Assembly: GCA_934098525.1 (NCBI GenBank)
Contig: CAKONZ010000003.1
Coordinates: 62,001-126,000 of the forward strand
Origin: an uncultured Bacilli bacterium
GTDB lineage: Bacteria; Bacillota_I; Bacilli_A; RF39; UBA660
DNA: 64,000 nt
Direction of reading: 5' to 3'
In this document: in pieces, positions 18,004 through 27,479 of the stretch
Numbering within the stretch: position 1 is the first letter of the stretch
How the letters are laid out: each line of letters starts with the position of its first letter
Notes under the pieces: model-generated
What the model saw: only the letters and a program-made list of their open reading frames with translations
The model's database searches: none
Told to the model about the DNA's origin: nothing
Made by a program: the position numbers and the translations under genes

Positions 18004-18768
18004 TTGATTAGTATTAAGAGTGATAGAGAAGTTGAACTTTTAGCAATTGCAGGTAATATTGTTTATCAAACTCATCAATATTTGAAGGACTTTATTAAAC
18101 CTGGAATTACTACTAAAGAGTTAGATGATTTGGCTGAAAAGTTTATATTAAGTAAGAACGCTACTCCATCTTTTAAAGGGTATGAAGGTTTTCCTGCTAG
18201 TATATGTACTAGTATAAATGAGCAAGTTGTTCATGGTATTCCTGGAAATACCCGTTTAAAAGAAGGTGATATAATTTCTATTGATATTGGTGCTTGTTAT
18301 AAAGGTTATCATGGTGATTCTGCTTGGACTTATCCAGTAGGAAAAGTTAGTGATGATTTAAAATATTTAATGAAACATACTGAGGAATCATTATTTAAAG
18401 GTTTAGAACAAGTAAAACCAGGAAATAGAATTGGTGATATTTCTTCTGCTATTGAAGAATGGGCAGAAAAATATAATTTGGGCGTTGTTAAAGAATTGGT
18501 TGGTCATGGAGTTGGTACCAGTGTCCATGAAGATCCTGATGTTCCTAATTATGGAAGAAAAATTACTGGTCCAAAATTAAAAAAAGGCATGGTTATTGCA
18601 ATAGAACCTATGCTAACATTAGGTAGTCCAGATATTGTTGTTTTAGAAGACAATTGGACTATTGAAACAGAAGATTATAGTCCATCAGCACATTTTGAAC
18701 ACACAGTAGTTGTTACTGATGATGGATACAAAATTTTGACAGGAGTGTTGATAAATGGCAAAGAGTGA
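18004..18768 (+). CDS. map: Methionine aminopeptidase, type I
   Basis: 254 residues. It removes N-terminal Met from nascent proteins. Metal ligands are visible: Asp in [11 protein letters not shown] and HGDSAW, His in [12 protein letters not shown], and Glu in AIEPM and FEHTVVVT. An in-frame GTG at 17995 overlaps the Shine-Dalgarno; TTG at 18004 has AGGTGA at 17993-17998 and gives the common ISIKS start, so TTG is preferred. Either start is possible. It overlaps infA by 14 nt. Confidence 0.93.
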   Translation: MISIKSDREVELLAIAGNIVYQTHQYLKDFIKPGITTKELDDLAEKFILSKNATPSFKGYEGFPASICTSINEQVVHGIPGNTRLKEGDIISIDIGACYKGYHGDSAWTYPVGKVSDDLKYLMKHTEESLFKGLEQVKPGNRIGDISSAIEEWAEKYNLGVVKELVGHGVGTSVHEDPDVPNYGRKITGPKLKKGMVIAIEPMLTLGSPDIVVLEDNWTIETEDYSPSAHFEHTVVVTDDGYKILTGVLINGKE

Positions 18769-18970
18769 TGTAATCGAAGTAGAGGGAAAAGTTCTTGAAG
18801 TTATTCCAGGTGGAAGCTTCAAAGTTGAATTAAGTAATGGTCATATAATAGAAGCTCACGTTTCTGGTAAAATGCGACTAAACTATATTCGTATTTCACC
18901 GGGTGATAAGGTTATGATCGAACTTTCTCCATATGATTTAACACGTGGGCGTATAACCTATAGAAAGTAG
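18755..18970 (+). CDS. infA: Translation initiation factor IF-1
   Basis: 71 residues, one S1/OB-fold domain. It occupies the 30S A site during initiation. [20 protein letters not shown] and [16 protein letters not shown] are typical. It starts inside the map coding region. Confidence 0.98.
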   Translation: MAKSDVIEVEGKVLEVIPGGSFKVELSNGHIIEAHVSGKMRLNYIRISPGDKVMIELSPYDLTRGRITYRK

Positions 18971-18980
18971 GAGGGAAATT

Positions 18981-19094
18981 ATGAAAGTAAAACCATCTGT
19001 AAAGAAAATTTGTGCAAAATGTAGAATTATTAAACGTAAGGGAAAAATCATGGTAATTTGTGAAAATCCAAAACACAAACAAACTCAAGGTTAA
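18981..19094 (+). CDS. rpmJ: 50S ribosomal protein L36
   Basis: 37 residues, [20 protein letters not shown] at the start. The zinc ribbon ligands Cys11, Cys14, Cys27 and His32 are present, so this is the zinc (C+) form. AGGAGGG precedes the ATG by 7 nt. It lies between infA and rpsM as expected. Confidence 0.95.
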   Translation: MKVKPSVKKICAKCRIIKRKGKIMVICENPKHKQTQG

Positions 19095-19109
19095 TAAGGA
19101 GGAAAAGTA

Positions 19110-19475
19110 ATGGCACGTATTAAAGGTGTAGAAATACCAAATGAAAAAAAGATCAAAGTTTCATTAACTTATATTTATGGTATTGGTCCAAAAACAGCAG
19201 AAAAGATTTTAAATGTTGTTAAAGTTGATGGAGAAAAAAGAACTAAAGATTTGTCTAATGAAGAATTAGGTTTAATTCGTGATGAATTAGCTAATTATGT
19301 TACTGAAGGTGATTTAAGAAGAGAAGTTTCTATGAACATTAAAACTAAGATGGAAATAGGTTCTTACCAAGGAATTCGTCATCGTAAAGGTTTACCAGTA
19401 AGAGGACAAAGAACAAATAGAAATGCCAGAACTCGTAAGGGTAAAGGTAAAGTTGTTGCTAATAAAAAGAAATAA
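19110..19475 (+). CDS. rpsM: 30S ribosomal protein S13
   Basis: 121 residues. It is a 30S head protein contacting 50S bridges and P-site t[17 protein letters not shown] and the C-terminal [20 protein letters not shown] are typical. Confidence 0.98.
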   Translation: MARIKGVEIPNEKKIKVSLTYIYGIGPKTAEKILNVVKVDGEKRTKDLSNEELGLIRDELANYVTEGDLRREVSMNIKTKMEIGSYQGIRHRKGLPVRGQRTNRNARTRKGKGKVVANKKK

Positions 19476-19496
19476 TAGGTTTAAGGAGGTTAAACT

Positions 19497-19880
19497 ATGG
19501 CTTATAAACAAAGAAAAAGAAAAGTTAAGAAAAACATTCCTGAAGGTGTTGCTCATATTCATGCAACCTTCAATAATACAATAACTACTATTACTGATAA
19601 AGAAGGTAACGTTGTAGCATGGGCTTCTTCTGGAGCAATTGGTTTTAAAGGTAGTAAAAAATCTACTCCATTTGCAGCTGGTCAAGCTGCTGAAAAAGCT
19701 GGAAAAATGGCTTTTGATTCAGGTATGAGAAAAGTTGAAGTAGTTGTTAAGGGTGTTGGTCCAGGAAGAGAAACTGCTATTAGATCATTACAAACTTCTG
19801 GGTTAGAGGTAACATCAATTACTGATGTAACTCCTATTCCACATAATGGATGTCGTCCACCAAAAAGACCACGTAATTAA
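19497..19880 (+). CDS. rpsK: 30S ribosomal protein S11
   Basis: 127 residues. It lies on the platform by the E site. The family signature near [20 protein letters not shown] is intact. AAGGAGG precedes the ATG. Confidence 0.98.
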   Translation: MAYKQRKRKVKKNIPEGVAHIHATFNNTITTITDKEGNVVAWASSGAIGFKGSKKSTPFAAGQAAEKAGKMAFDSGMRKVEVVVKGVGPGRETAIRSLQTSGLEVTSITDVTPIPHNGCRPPKRPRN

Positions 19881-19899
19881 TGAAAAGGAGGGTAAGTAA

Positions 19900-20850
19900 A
19901 TGATTCAATTTGAAAAACCAAATTATAAAATAATTGACCGTGTAGAAAAGAGTAATTATGGTAAATTTGAACTTGAACCTTTAGAAAGAGGTTTCGGTTA
20001 TACTATTGGTAATGCATTAAGAAGAGTAATGTTATCTTCATTACCTGGTAGTGCTATTACTAGTGTTAAGATTGATGGAGTTTTACATGAATTTCAAACA
20101 ATCGAAGGTGTAGTTGAGGATGTTACTTCAATTATACTTAATTTAAAGAATGTTGTTATTAAGAAACATTGTGAAGGTGAAAAAACTATTAGATTATCTG
20201 CTTCTGAAGAAGGAGTTGTAACAGCTGGAGATATTACTTGTGATGCTGATGTTGAAATAGTTAATAAAGATCAAGTTATTGCTACTTTAGCAAAAGGTGG
20301 TAAGCTTGATATGGAAATGACAGTTTCTTCTGGAAGAGGATATGTTAGAGCTGAAGAAAATAAGAAATTATTATCTGATAAAAAAATTGGAGTTATTGCA
20401 ATTGATTCATTGTATTCTCCAATAGAAAGAGTTGCTTATGAGGTATTAGATGCACGTGTTGGTCAAAATGAAACTTATGATAAATTAGTTATTGAAGTTT
20501 GGACTAATAGTTCTATTAAACCTGAAGAGGCAATTGCTTTAGCTAGTAGAATTTTAATTGAACATTTAGAAATAGTTGCTAGTTTAGATAATATTGCTAA
20601 TGTTACTGGTATGATGGTTGAAAAAACTGAAGATCCAAAACAAAAAGCTTTAGAAACTGCAATTGAAGATTTAGATTTCTCTGTTCGTGCTTATAATTGT
20701 TTGAAAAGAGCAGGAATTCATACTTTACAAGATTTAGTTAATAAAACTGATGCTGATGTTATGAAAATTCGTAATTTGGGTAAAAAATCTTTGAAAGAAG
20801 TATTAGATAAGGTTAAAGAATTAGATTTAACTTTAAAAGATGAAGATTAG
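19900..20850 (+). CDS. rpoA: RNA polymerase alpha subunit
   Basis: 316 residues: N-terminal dimerisation and assembly domain (about 1-230, with LEPLERGFGYTIGNALRRV), a linker, and a C-terminal domain (about 245-310, with CLKRAGIHTLQDLV and IRNLGKKSLKEV) that binds UP elements and activators. It is the core enzyme that the five sigma-family proteins in this window would share. Confidence 0.98.
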   Translation: MIQFEKPNYKIIDRVEKSNYGKFELEPLERGFGYTIGNALRRVMLSSLPGSAITSVKIDGVLHEFQTIEGVVEDVTSIILNLKNVVIKKHCEGEKTIRLSASEEGVVTAGDITCDADVEIVNKDQVIATLAKGGKLDMEMTVSSGRGYVRAEENKKLLSDKKIGVIAIDSLYSPIERVAYEVLDARVGQNETYDKLVIEVWTNSSIKPEEAIALASRILIEHLEIVASLDNIANVTGMMVEKTEDPKQKALETAIEDLDFSVRAYNCLKRAGIHTLQDLVNKTDADVMKIRNLGKKSLKEVLDKVKELDLTLKDED

Positions 20851-20868
20851 TAAGAAGGAGTGAATATA

Positions 20869-21213
20869 ATGGCATATAGAAAATTAGGCGTTGATAATAA
20901 ACATAGAAGAAGCATGCTTGCAAACTTAACTATTAGTCTTATTATGAACGAAAGTATTGAGACAACTGAGGCAAGAGCTAAAGAAGCTAGAAAAATGGTT
21001 GAAAAAATGATTACTTACGGAAAAAACGGTAGTTTAGTTTCAAGAAGAAAAGCGTTAGCTTTCTTAATGAATAACACTGCTGCTGTTAAGAAAGTATTTG
21101 AAGAATTAGCTCCTCGTTATAAAGACCGTAATGGTGGATATACAAGAATTTTAAAATTAGATGAAAGAAAAGGCGATGATGCCTTAATGGTAATTTTAGA
21201 ATTAGTTAAATAA
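20869..21213 (+). CDS. rplQ: 50S ribosomal protein L17
   Basis: 114 residues, last gene of the superoperon. It lies near the tunnel exit on the 50S solvent side. The ATG at 20869 has AAGGAG at 20855-20860; the in-frame GTG at 20860 overlaps that site and is rejected. [18 protein letters not shown] is the typical start. Confidence 0.97.
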   Translation: MAYRKLGVDNKHRRSMLANLTISLIMNESIETTEARAKEARKMVEKMITYGKNGSLVSRRKALAFLMNNTAAVKKVFEELAPRYKDRNGGYTRILKLDERKGDDALMVILELVK

Positions 21214-21237
21214 AAGGATGTTTTTACATCTTTTTTT
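21214..21237 (+). terminator. Terminator of the ribosomal superoperon
   Basis: Stem AAGGATGT with ACATCTTT around a 4-nt T loop, followed by a T run to 21237, right after the rplQ stop. Confidence 0.7.
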
Positions 21238-21275
21238 AATTATGTAAAAATGATATAATTTTAGTGGGTGATGAT

Positions 21276-22034
21276 ATGAAGGCTTTGATTACAGGAGCTT
21301 CCTCTGGAATAGGAAGAGAAATGGCTATTTATTTAAGTGAATTAGGTTATGATTTGATATTGGTAGCAAGAGATAAGACAGAACTTGAGTATTTACAAAA
21401 ACAATTAAAAACTAATGTTAAGTTGATTATAGTGGATTTATCTGATGAAAAAAAGGTAAAAGATTTATATATGCTTGTTAAAAATGATGATATTGATATC
21501 TTAATTAATAATGCTGGTTTTGGATTGTTTGGAAATTATGATAATGTGGATTTACTTACTGAACTTAAAATGATTGATGTTAATATTAAGGCTGTACATA
21601 TTTTAACTAGAATGTTTTTAAAGAATATGACACAAAGAAATAGTGGATATATTTTAAATGTAGCTTCATCTGCAGGACTTTTAAAAGGTGGACCTTTGAT
21701 GAGTACATATTATGCTACTAAAAGTTATGTTGTTTCTTTTACTAATGCTATATATGAGGAATTAAGAAGAAATAAATCTAATGTTCATGTTTCTTGTTTA
21801 TGTCCTGGACCTGTTAAGACTAATTTTAATAATGTTGCAGGAGTTAAATTTACTGTTAAAAGTTTAGATGCTAGGTATGTAGCAAGATATGCAATTGATT
21901 GTATGTTTTCTAATAAACTTACAATAGTACCAGGAAATACTACTAAGATTGGTTTGTTTTTTTCTAGATTTTTAAGTACTAAAACTTTACTTAAAATTAC
22001 TTATAAATTTCAAAAGAAAAAAGATAGAAAATAA
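21276..22034 (+). CDS. Short-chain dehydrogenase/reductase (SDR)
   Basis: 252 residues, classical SDR. The cofactor motif TGASSGIGRE (about 6-15), NNAGFG, and the catalytic Ser plus YATKSYV (YxxxK) are present, so it is a NAD(P)-dependent oxidoreductase. The substrate cannot be told; it resembles the YqjQ/DltE-type SDRs. An upstream GTG (21264) is in frame, but the ATG at 21276 has GGGTGAT before it. TATAAT at 21254-21259 could be its -10. In many Bacilli the ecfA-ecfA'-ecfT transporter genes stand here between rplQ and truA. Confidence 0.85.
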   Translation: MKALITGASSGIGREMAIYLSELGYDLILVARDKTELEYLQKQLKTNVKLIIVDLSDEKKVKDLYMLVKNDDIDILINNAGFGLFGNYDNVDLLTELKMIDVNIKAVHILTRMFLKNMTQRNSGYILNVASSAGLLKGGPLMSTYYATKSYVVSFTNAIYEELRRNKSNVHVSCLCPGPVKTNFNNVAGVKFTVKSLDARYVARYAIDCMFSNKLTIVPGNTTKIGLFFSRFLSTKTLLKITYKFQKKKDRK

Positions 22035-22051
22035 TAACTTATGAGGTAATT

Positions 22052-22783
22052 ATGAGATATTTAATGAAGTTTGCTTATGATGGTTCTTGTTTTTATGGAT
22101 ATGAGAGGCAGAATAATTTGTTAACAGTACAAGGAACTATTGAAAATATATTGACTGGTGTTAATAATTTTAAGGCAGTTAAAATTCATTCTAGTGGACG
22201 TACTGATAGGGGTGTTCATGCTAGATGTCAAACTGCACATTTTGATTTAGATGTAAAAATTAAGCCATATGGTCTTATTAAACTTATAAATAAAGAATGT
22301 CCTGATATACATGTTTTTAGTATTGAGAATGTTAGTGATGATTTTCATGCTAGGTATAGTGTTAAATCTAAGACTTATTCTTATTATATTAATACTGGTA
22401 TTTATGATTTGTTTGCGAGAAAATATGTTTATCAATATAATCAAAAATTAGATATTGATAAAATGAAAGAAGCATGTTTATGTTTGATTGGAGAACATAA
22501 TTTTAAGTCTTTTTGTAATGATAGTAAGTCAAGAAATAATTTTGTAAGGGTTATTAATAGTATTGATATAACAAGTGATGATGGAATAATTAAAATTAGT
22601 ATTAATGGGAATGGTTTTTTGAGATGTATGGTAAGGAATATAGTTGGTGTTTTAATAGAAATAGGATCTTTAAAAAGGGATGTTTCTTATATGAATTATG
22701 TTCTCAATCTTTGTGATAGAAAAGGCTATATTGTTAAGTCAGCTTATAGTGGTGGTCTATATTTAGATAGTGTTTTTTACTAA
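22052..22783 (+). CDS. truA: tRNA pseudouridine(38-40) synthase
   Basis: 243 residues. It makes pseudouridine at positions 38-40 of tRNA anticodon arms. The catalytic Asp is in SSGRTDRGVHARCQTAHFD; GNGFLRCMVRNIVGVLIEIG is the conserved C-terminal motif. It lies 17 nt after the dehydrogenase gene, so the two are probably cotranscribed. Confidence 0.96.
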   Translation: MRYLMKFAYDGSCFYGYERQNNLLTVQGTIENILTGVNNFKAVKIHSSGRTDRGVHARCQTAHFDLDVKIKPYGLIKLINKECPDIHVFSIENVSDDFHARYSVKSKTYSYYINTGIYDLFARKYVYQYNQKLDIDKMKEACLCLIGEHNFKSFCNDSKSRNNFVRVINSIDITSDDGIIKISINGNGFLRCMVRNIVGVLIEIGSLKRDVSYMNYVLNLCDRKGYIVKSAYSGGLYLDSVFY

Positions 22784-22850
22784 TTTTATAAGTAAGATAT
22801 TAATTATTGTTTGAAAATGTTAAATTTATATATAAATAAGTATTAAATTG

Positions 22851-22879
22851 TTGACATTTACATATTGTTTTAGTATAAT
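22851..22879 (+). promoter_or_regulatory. Perfect consensus promoter of rplM-rpsI
   Basis: TTGACA (22851-22856), exactly 17 bp, TATAAT (22874-22879), with T-rich flanks. It is the best sigma-A promoter in the window. Confidence 0.85.
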
Positions 22880-22885
22880 TTTAGT

Positions 22886-22955
22886 CGGTACATTTTCTAA
22901 GGTTTTTGTTTGTAAGTGTGGGAAGCTTATAAATAGAAACTTAAATGAAAGGGAG
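22886..22955 (+). promoter_or_regulatory. L13-type ribosomal leader before rplM
   Basis: Untranslated leader between the consensus promoter and the rplM Shine-Dalgarno (AAGGGAGA, 22948-22955). GTTTG (about 22908) can pair with AAAC (about 22938), closing an inner stem TAAGT/GCTTA. Position and shape fit the L13 autoregulatory leader of Bacillota; the assignment rests mainly on context. Confidence 0.5.
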
Positions 22956-22963
22956 AATTAATT

Positions 22964-23395
22964 ATGAAAAGTTATATGCAAAAAAAGGAAACAGTTGAAC
23001 GTAAATGGTACGTAATTGATGCTACTGACGTAACTTTAGGACGTTTAGCTAGTAAAGTTGCTTTTATGTTAAGAGGTAAACATAAAGCTACTTATACACC
23101 ACACATTGATTGTGGAGATTATATTATTATTGTTAATGCTGGTAAAGTAAAACTTACTGGAAATAAAATGGATAAGAAATTATATTATAATCATTCTGGT
23201 TACCAAGGTGGTTTAAGAGTTCGTACTGCTAAAGAAATGGTTGAAAATTATCCAGTTGAGATGATTGAAAGAGCTGTTAAAGGTATGTTGCCTAATGGTA
23301 GATTAGGAAGAACTATGTATAAAAAATTATTTGTTTATGAAGGAGAAACTCATCCACATATGGCTCAAAAGCCTGAAGTGCTTGAGGTTAAATAG
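22964..23395 (+). CDS. rplM: 50S ribosomal protein L13
   Basis: 143 residues. It is an early 50S assembly protein. [17 protein letters not shown] start (here [20 protein letters not shown]), the [18 protein letters not shown] segment and the [15 protein letters not shown] signature are present. Confidence 0.97.
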   Translation: MKSYMQKKETVERKWYVIDATDVTLGRLASKVAFMLRGKHKATYTPHIDCGDYIIIVNAGKVKLTGNKMDKKLYYNHSGYQGGLRVRTAKEMVENYPVEMIERAVKGMLPNGRLGRTMYKKLFVYEGETHPHMAQKPEVLEVK

Positions 23396-23406
23396 GGAGG
23401 TAAGCT

Positions 23407-23829
23407 ATGGCAAAAAATAAGACATGTTATTATGCTACTGGAAAAAGAAAAACTAGTATTGCAAAAGTAAAATTAGTAGAAGGTAAAGGTAATATTACTG
23501 TTAATGGAAAGGAAGTTTCTTCATATTTTCCATTTGAAACTTTGGTTATGGACTTATCTCAACCACTTGAATTAACTAACACAAAAGATAAATTTGATGT
23601 TGTAGCAGAAGTTTCTGGTGGTGGTTTTTCTGGACAAACAGGTGCTATTAGATTAGGAATTGTTAAAGCTTTATTAGAGTATGATTCTGCTAGTGATCCT
23701 ACTAATCCTGAAAGCTTTAGAAAGATTTTAAAATCTAGAGGTCTAGTTACTCGTGATTCTAGAATCAAAGAAAGAAAGAAACCAGGACTTAAAAAAGCTC
23801 GTCGTGCACCACAGTTTAGTAAACGTTAA
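23407..23829 (+). CDS. rpsI: 30S ribosomal protein S9
   Basis: 140 residues. [16 protein letters not shown] is at the start. The C-terminal tail ends in PQFSKR, whose last Lys-Arg reaches the P-site tRNA. It is cotranscribed with rplM (11-nt gap). Confidence 0.97.
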   Translation: MAKNKTCYYATGKRKTSIAKVKLVEGKGNITVNGKEVSSYFPFETLVMDLSQPLELTNTKDKFDVVAEVSGGGFSGQTGAIRLGIVKALLEYDSASDPTNPESFRKILKSRGLVTRDSRIKERKKPGLKKARRAPQFSKR

Positions 23830-23854
23830 GATATTCTTTGGAATATCTTTTTTT
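23830..23854 (+). terminator. Terminator of rplM-rpsI
   Basis: Stem GATATTC (23830-23836) with GAATATC (23841-23847), loop TTTG, then seven T. Confidence 0.85.
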
Positions 23855-23883
23855 ATGTTATAATATTTGAGTGAGGTGTTAAG

Positions 23884-25611
23884 ATGAAAAGATATTTTAA
23901 ATATGTAAAAGGTAATTGGTTTGCTACTATTATTTCTCCTATTTTGATGATGTTAGATGTTTTAGGTACTATGGTTCAACCTCTTTTAATGGCTAAGATT
24001 ATAGATATTGGAATTATAAATGGTGATTCTAACTATATTATTAAAATAGGTTTGGTTATGATTTTATTTTCTATTCTTACTATGATTTGTGGTTTTTTGT
24101 GTATGTATTTTTCTGCTAAGGCAGCATATGGTTTTTCTTATAATTTAAGAGCGGATTTAATTTCAAAAATTCAAATGTTTTCTTTTGCTAATATTAATAA
24201 ATTTAAAACTTCTTCTTTGATAACACGTTTAACTAATGATATTAATATATTAAGTAATTTGTATCAGATGTTATTAAGAATTGTTGTTAGGGCCCCACTT
24301 ATGTTTATTGGTGGTTTGATAATGGCGCTGTTTATTAATAAAAGATTATCCTTGATTCTTGTTGTTATGATTCCTATTCTTTTTATATTTGTGGTATTTT
24401 TAATAAAGAAGGTTGCCCCATTATTTGATAAGGTACAATCAAGTATAGATGATGTTAATTCTTCAATTAGGGAAAATTTAAAGGGTATAAGAGTTATAAA
24501 GGCTTTTGTTAGGGAAAATTATCAAAGGAAAAGATTTGGTAATGCCAATAATAGGTTGACTGATATTTCTATTAATAGTTATTCGAAGATTATTATTTTG
24601 TCTCCTTTTATGTTAGTATTTATGAATTTTTCTGTTGCTTCTGTTTTATGGTTTGGTGGAAAAATAGCATCTTTGGGAGGTATTGAAATTGGTTCTTTAA
24701 CTTCTTTTATATCATATATTATGATGATTTTATCTTCTTTAGTTATGATGTCTATGGTTTTTATGAATTTTGCTAGAGCTTCTGCTTCTTCTAAAAGAAT
24801 TTTAGAGGTTTTAGATGAAGATGTTGATATTAAAAATGCTTCTAATGGGATTAAAGATATCAATTGTGATTTAATTAGTTATAATGTTAATTCTTTTGCT
24901 TATAAGGATTCTAGTGGAGAGAAGGTCTTGAAAAATATTAAGTTTGATGTTAAAAAAGGGGATAAGGTAGCAATTATTGGTTCTACGGGAAGTGGAAAAT
25001 CTACTTTAATAAATTTGTTACCTAGATTTTTTGATGTTGATGATGGAGAGATTTTAATTGATAATGTTAATATTAAAGAGTATGATTTGTTTGCTTTAAG
25101 AGATTCTATTGGAATGGTTTTACAAGAAAATAGGTTGTTTAGTGGCACTATTAAGTCAAATATTTTATGGGGTAATGGTAATGCTTCAATGAATGATATT
25201 ATTAAAGCTTGTAAAGTAGCTCAAATAGATGATTTTATTCAAGGACTTGATGATAAATATGATTCTAAGGTTGAACAAAGGGGTACTAATTTTTCTGGTG
25301 GACAAAAACAAAGATTGTGTATTGCTAGAGCTCTTTTGAAAAAACCTAAGATTTTAGTTTTAGATGATAGTGTTAGTGCACTTGATGCTACTACTGAGGC
25401 TAATTTAACTAATGCTTTAAAAAAGAATTTTGCTGATACAACAACTTTTATTATTACGCAGAGAATTAGTAGTTGTAAGAGTGCTGATTATGTTATTGTG
25501 ATGGATAATGGTTGTATTACTGATATTGGTAAACATGAAGATTTACTTAAATCAAGTACAGTTTATCAAGAGATAAATAATTCTCAACAGGAGGTGTTAA
25601 CAAATGCATAA
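23884..25611 (+). CDS. ABC exporter half-transporter, subunit with degenerate catalytic site
   Basis: 575 residues: six-TM exporter domain (about 1-310), then a nucleotide-binding domain with Walker A GSTGSGKST, Q-loop MVLQENRLF, signature FSGGQKQR, Walker B ILVLDDSVSALD and switch ITQRIS. The catalytic Glu after Walker B is Asp and the switch His is Gln, while the signature is canonical. That is the pattern of the non-consensus half of heterodimeric exporters such as BmrC/BmrD, LmrC/LmrD and TM287/288. It overlaps the partner gene by 8 nt. Likely substrates are drugs, lipids or peptides; the sequence does not say which. Confidence 0.93.
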   Translation: MKRYFKYVKGNWFATIISPILMMLDVLGTMVQPLLMAKIIDIGIINGDSNYIIKIGLVMILFSILTMICGFLCMYFSAKAAYGFSYNLRADLISKIQMFSFANINKFKTSSLITRLTNDINILSNLYQMLLRIVVRAPLMFIGGLIMALFINKRLSLILVVMIPILFIFVVFLIKKVAPLFDKVQSSIDDVNSSIRENLKGIRVIKAFVRENYQRKRFGNANNRLTDISINSYSKIIILSPFMLVFMNFSVASVLWFGGKIASLGGIEIGSLTSFISYIMMILSSLVMMSMVFMNFARASASSKRILEVLDEDVDIKNASNGIKDINCDLISYNVNSFAYKDSSGEKVLKNIKFDVKKGDKVAIIGSTGSGKSTLINLLPRFFDVDDGEILIDNVNIKEYDLFALRDSIGMVLQENRLFSGTIKSNILWGNGNASMNDIIKACKVAQIDDFIQGLDDKYDSKVEQRGTNFSGGQKQRLCIARALLKKPKILVLDDSVSALDATTEANLTNALKKNFADTTTFIITQRISSCKSADYVIVMDNGCITDIGKHEDLLKSSTVYQEINNSQQEVLTNA

Positions 25612-27385
25612 TGATTCTAGTTTAGAAAAGATAAAAGATGCTAAAAGTACAATTAAAAGAATTGTTAAATATTTGAAGAAATATAAGTTTAAATTTATGT
25701 TAGTTTTATTTTTTATTGTTGCTTATATTACTTTTAATACTTTGATTTCTTTGATGCTTACACCGATTATTGATAATTATATTATTCCTCTTATTAAAGA
25801 TTCTTCTAATAAAGTTTTACTTAGTGGATTGTTTAAACAAATATTGATTTTTTTAATATTTGTTATATGTGCTGCTTTGGCTCAATATTTTCAATATTAT
25901 ACAATGGTTAAAATTGCTGCTTATACAGTTAGAGATATGCGAAGAGATTTATTTGATAAATTAATTGTTTTACCTATAAAGTATTATGATACTCATCATA
26001 GTGGAGAATTAATGAGTAGAATTACTAATGATTTAGATAATGTTAGTACGTGTTTAAATTCAAGTATTGATCAAATAGTTTGTGCTGTTTTGAATGTAAT
26101 AGTTACTTTGATAGTTATGATAAGTATTAGTCCTAAATTAACTTTAATAAGTGTTATTACTATTCCTGTTTTAATGATTGCTTCTATAATAATTATGAAA
26201 TTAACTACTAAACATTTTGAAAAGCAACAGAAATCATTAGGGGATTTAAATGGTTATATAGAGGAATATATTTCAGGACAAAAGGTTATAAAGGCTTTTA
26301 ATAAAGAAAAAGATGTTATTTCTGATTTTGATAAGTATAATTTAAATTTAAGAAGAGATGGATTTAAGGCTCAAGCTTATGGGTCTGTTATAATGCCTGT
26401 TATGATGTCTCTTAATAATATTTCTATTGCTATTATTTGTATTGTTTCAGGTATTATGGCTATAAAGGGAAAGATATCTATTGGAAAAATTACTTCTTTT
26501 AATAAGTTTTCACGACAATTATCTGATCCAATTAATGAGATTTCTCAACAAATGAGTATTATACAATCAGCTTTAGCAGGAGCTGAAAGAGTTTTTGAAA
26601 TTATGGATGAGAAGAAAGAGTTTGAAGGGTTGTCTTGTAATGAGAAATTAACTAATGTTAAGGGAAAAATATCTTTTGAGAGTGTTAATTTTGGATATGA
26701 TGATAAGCTGGTTCTTAAGAATTTTAATTTAAGTGTTAAACCAGGAGAAACAATTGCTATAGTTGGTCCTACTGGAGCTGGCAAAACAACTATAATTAAT
26801 TTACTTACACGTTTTTATGATACTAATAGTGGTAAAATTTTAATTGATGATAAGAATATTAAAGATGTTTCTGTTTATTCTTTGAGAAATAATTTAGGTA
26901 TTGTTTTACAAGATACTGTTTTGTTTTCAATGTCGGTTAAGGATAATTTACGATTTGGAAAGCTTAATGCTAGTGATGATGAGATTGTTAAGGCTTGTAA
27001 GTATGCTAATGCTGATAGTTTTATTACTAAGTTACCTTTAAAATATGATACTATTTTAAACGAAGATGTTAATAATTTATCTATAGGACAGAAACAATTA
27101 TTGAATATAGCTAGAGTTATTTTAAATAATCCAAAAATATTGATATTAGATGAAGCAACTTCTAATGTTGATACTAGGACAGAGTTAAAGATTAATGAAG
27201 CCATGGTTAGATTGATGAAGGGTAGAACTAGTTTTGTTATTGCTCATAGATTATCTACTATTAGAAATGCTGATAGAATTGTTGTTATTAATGATGGAAG
27301 AATAGTAGAAATTGGTAATCATAGTGATTTGATAAAAAAGCGTGGTGTATATTTTAAGATGTATACTGGAATGTTTGAAGAATAG
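25604..27385 (+). CDS. ABC exporter half-transporter, catalytically competent partner
   Basis: 593 residues with six TM segments and a nucleotide-binding domain. Walker A GPTGAGKTT, Walker B ILILDEATSNVD with the catalytic Glu, and IAHRLST with the switch His are canonical, but the signature reads LSIGQKQL instead of LSGGQ. Together with the preceding gene this leaves one full ATP site (this Walker A/B plus the partner FSGGQ) and one degenerate site. The start lies inside the end of the partner gene, with CAGGAGGTG upstream. A terminator follows at once. Confidence 0.94.
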   Translation: MHNDSSLEKIKDAKSTIKRIVKYLKKYKFKFMLVLFFIVAYITFNTLISLMLTPIIDNYIIPLIKDSSNKVLLSGLFKQILIFLIFVICAALAQYFQYYTMVKIAAYTVRDMRRDLFDKLIVLPIKYYDTHHSGELMSRITNDLDNVSTCLNSSIDQIVCAVLNVIVTLIVMISISPKLTLISVITIPVLMIASIIIMKLTTKHFEKQQKSLGDLNGYIEEYISGQKVIKAFNKEKDVISDFDKYNLNLRRDGFKAQAYGSVIMPVMMSLNNISIAIICIVSGIMAIKGKISIGKITSFNKFSRQLSDPINEISQQMSIIQSALAGAERVFEIMDEKKEFEGLSCNEKLTNVKGKISFESVNFGYDDKLVLKNFNLSVKPGETIAIVGPTGAGKTTIINLLTRFYDTNSGKILIDDKNIKDVSVYSLRNNLGIVLQDTVLFSMSVKDNLRFGKLNASDDEIVKACKYANADSFITKLPLKYDTILNEDVNNLSIGQKQLLNIARVILNNPKILILDEATSNVDTRTELKINEAMVRLMKGRTSFVIAHRLSTIRNADRIVVINDGRIVEIGNHSDLIKKRGVYFKMYTGMFEE

Positions 27386-27403
27386 TTTGCTATTCTTTTT
27401 TTT
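27380..27403 (+). terminator. Terminator of the ABC exporter operon
   Basis: Stem GAATAG (27380-27385) with CTATTC (27390-27395), loop TTTG, then eight T. The stop codon forms part of the 5' arm. Confidence 0.8.
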
Positions 27404-27479
27404 ATATAATTTTCACAAAAATGACATATTATTTTAACTATTTATATGTTATAATTTATAATAGTTAGGAGTGTAAGGT

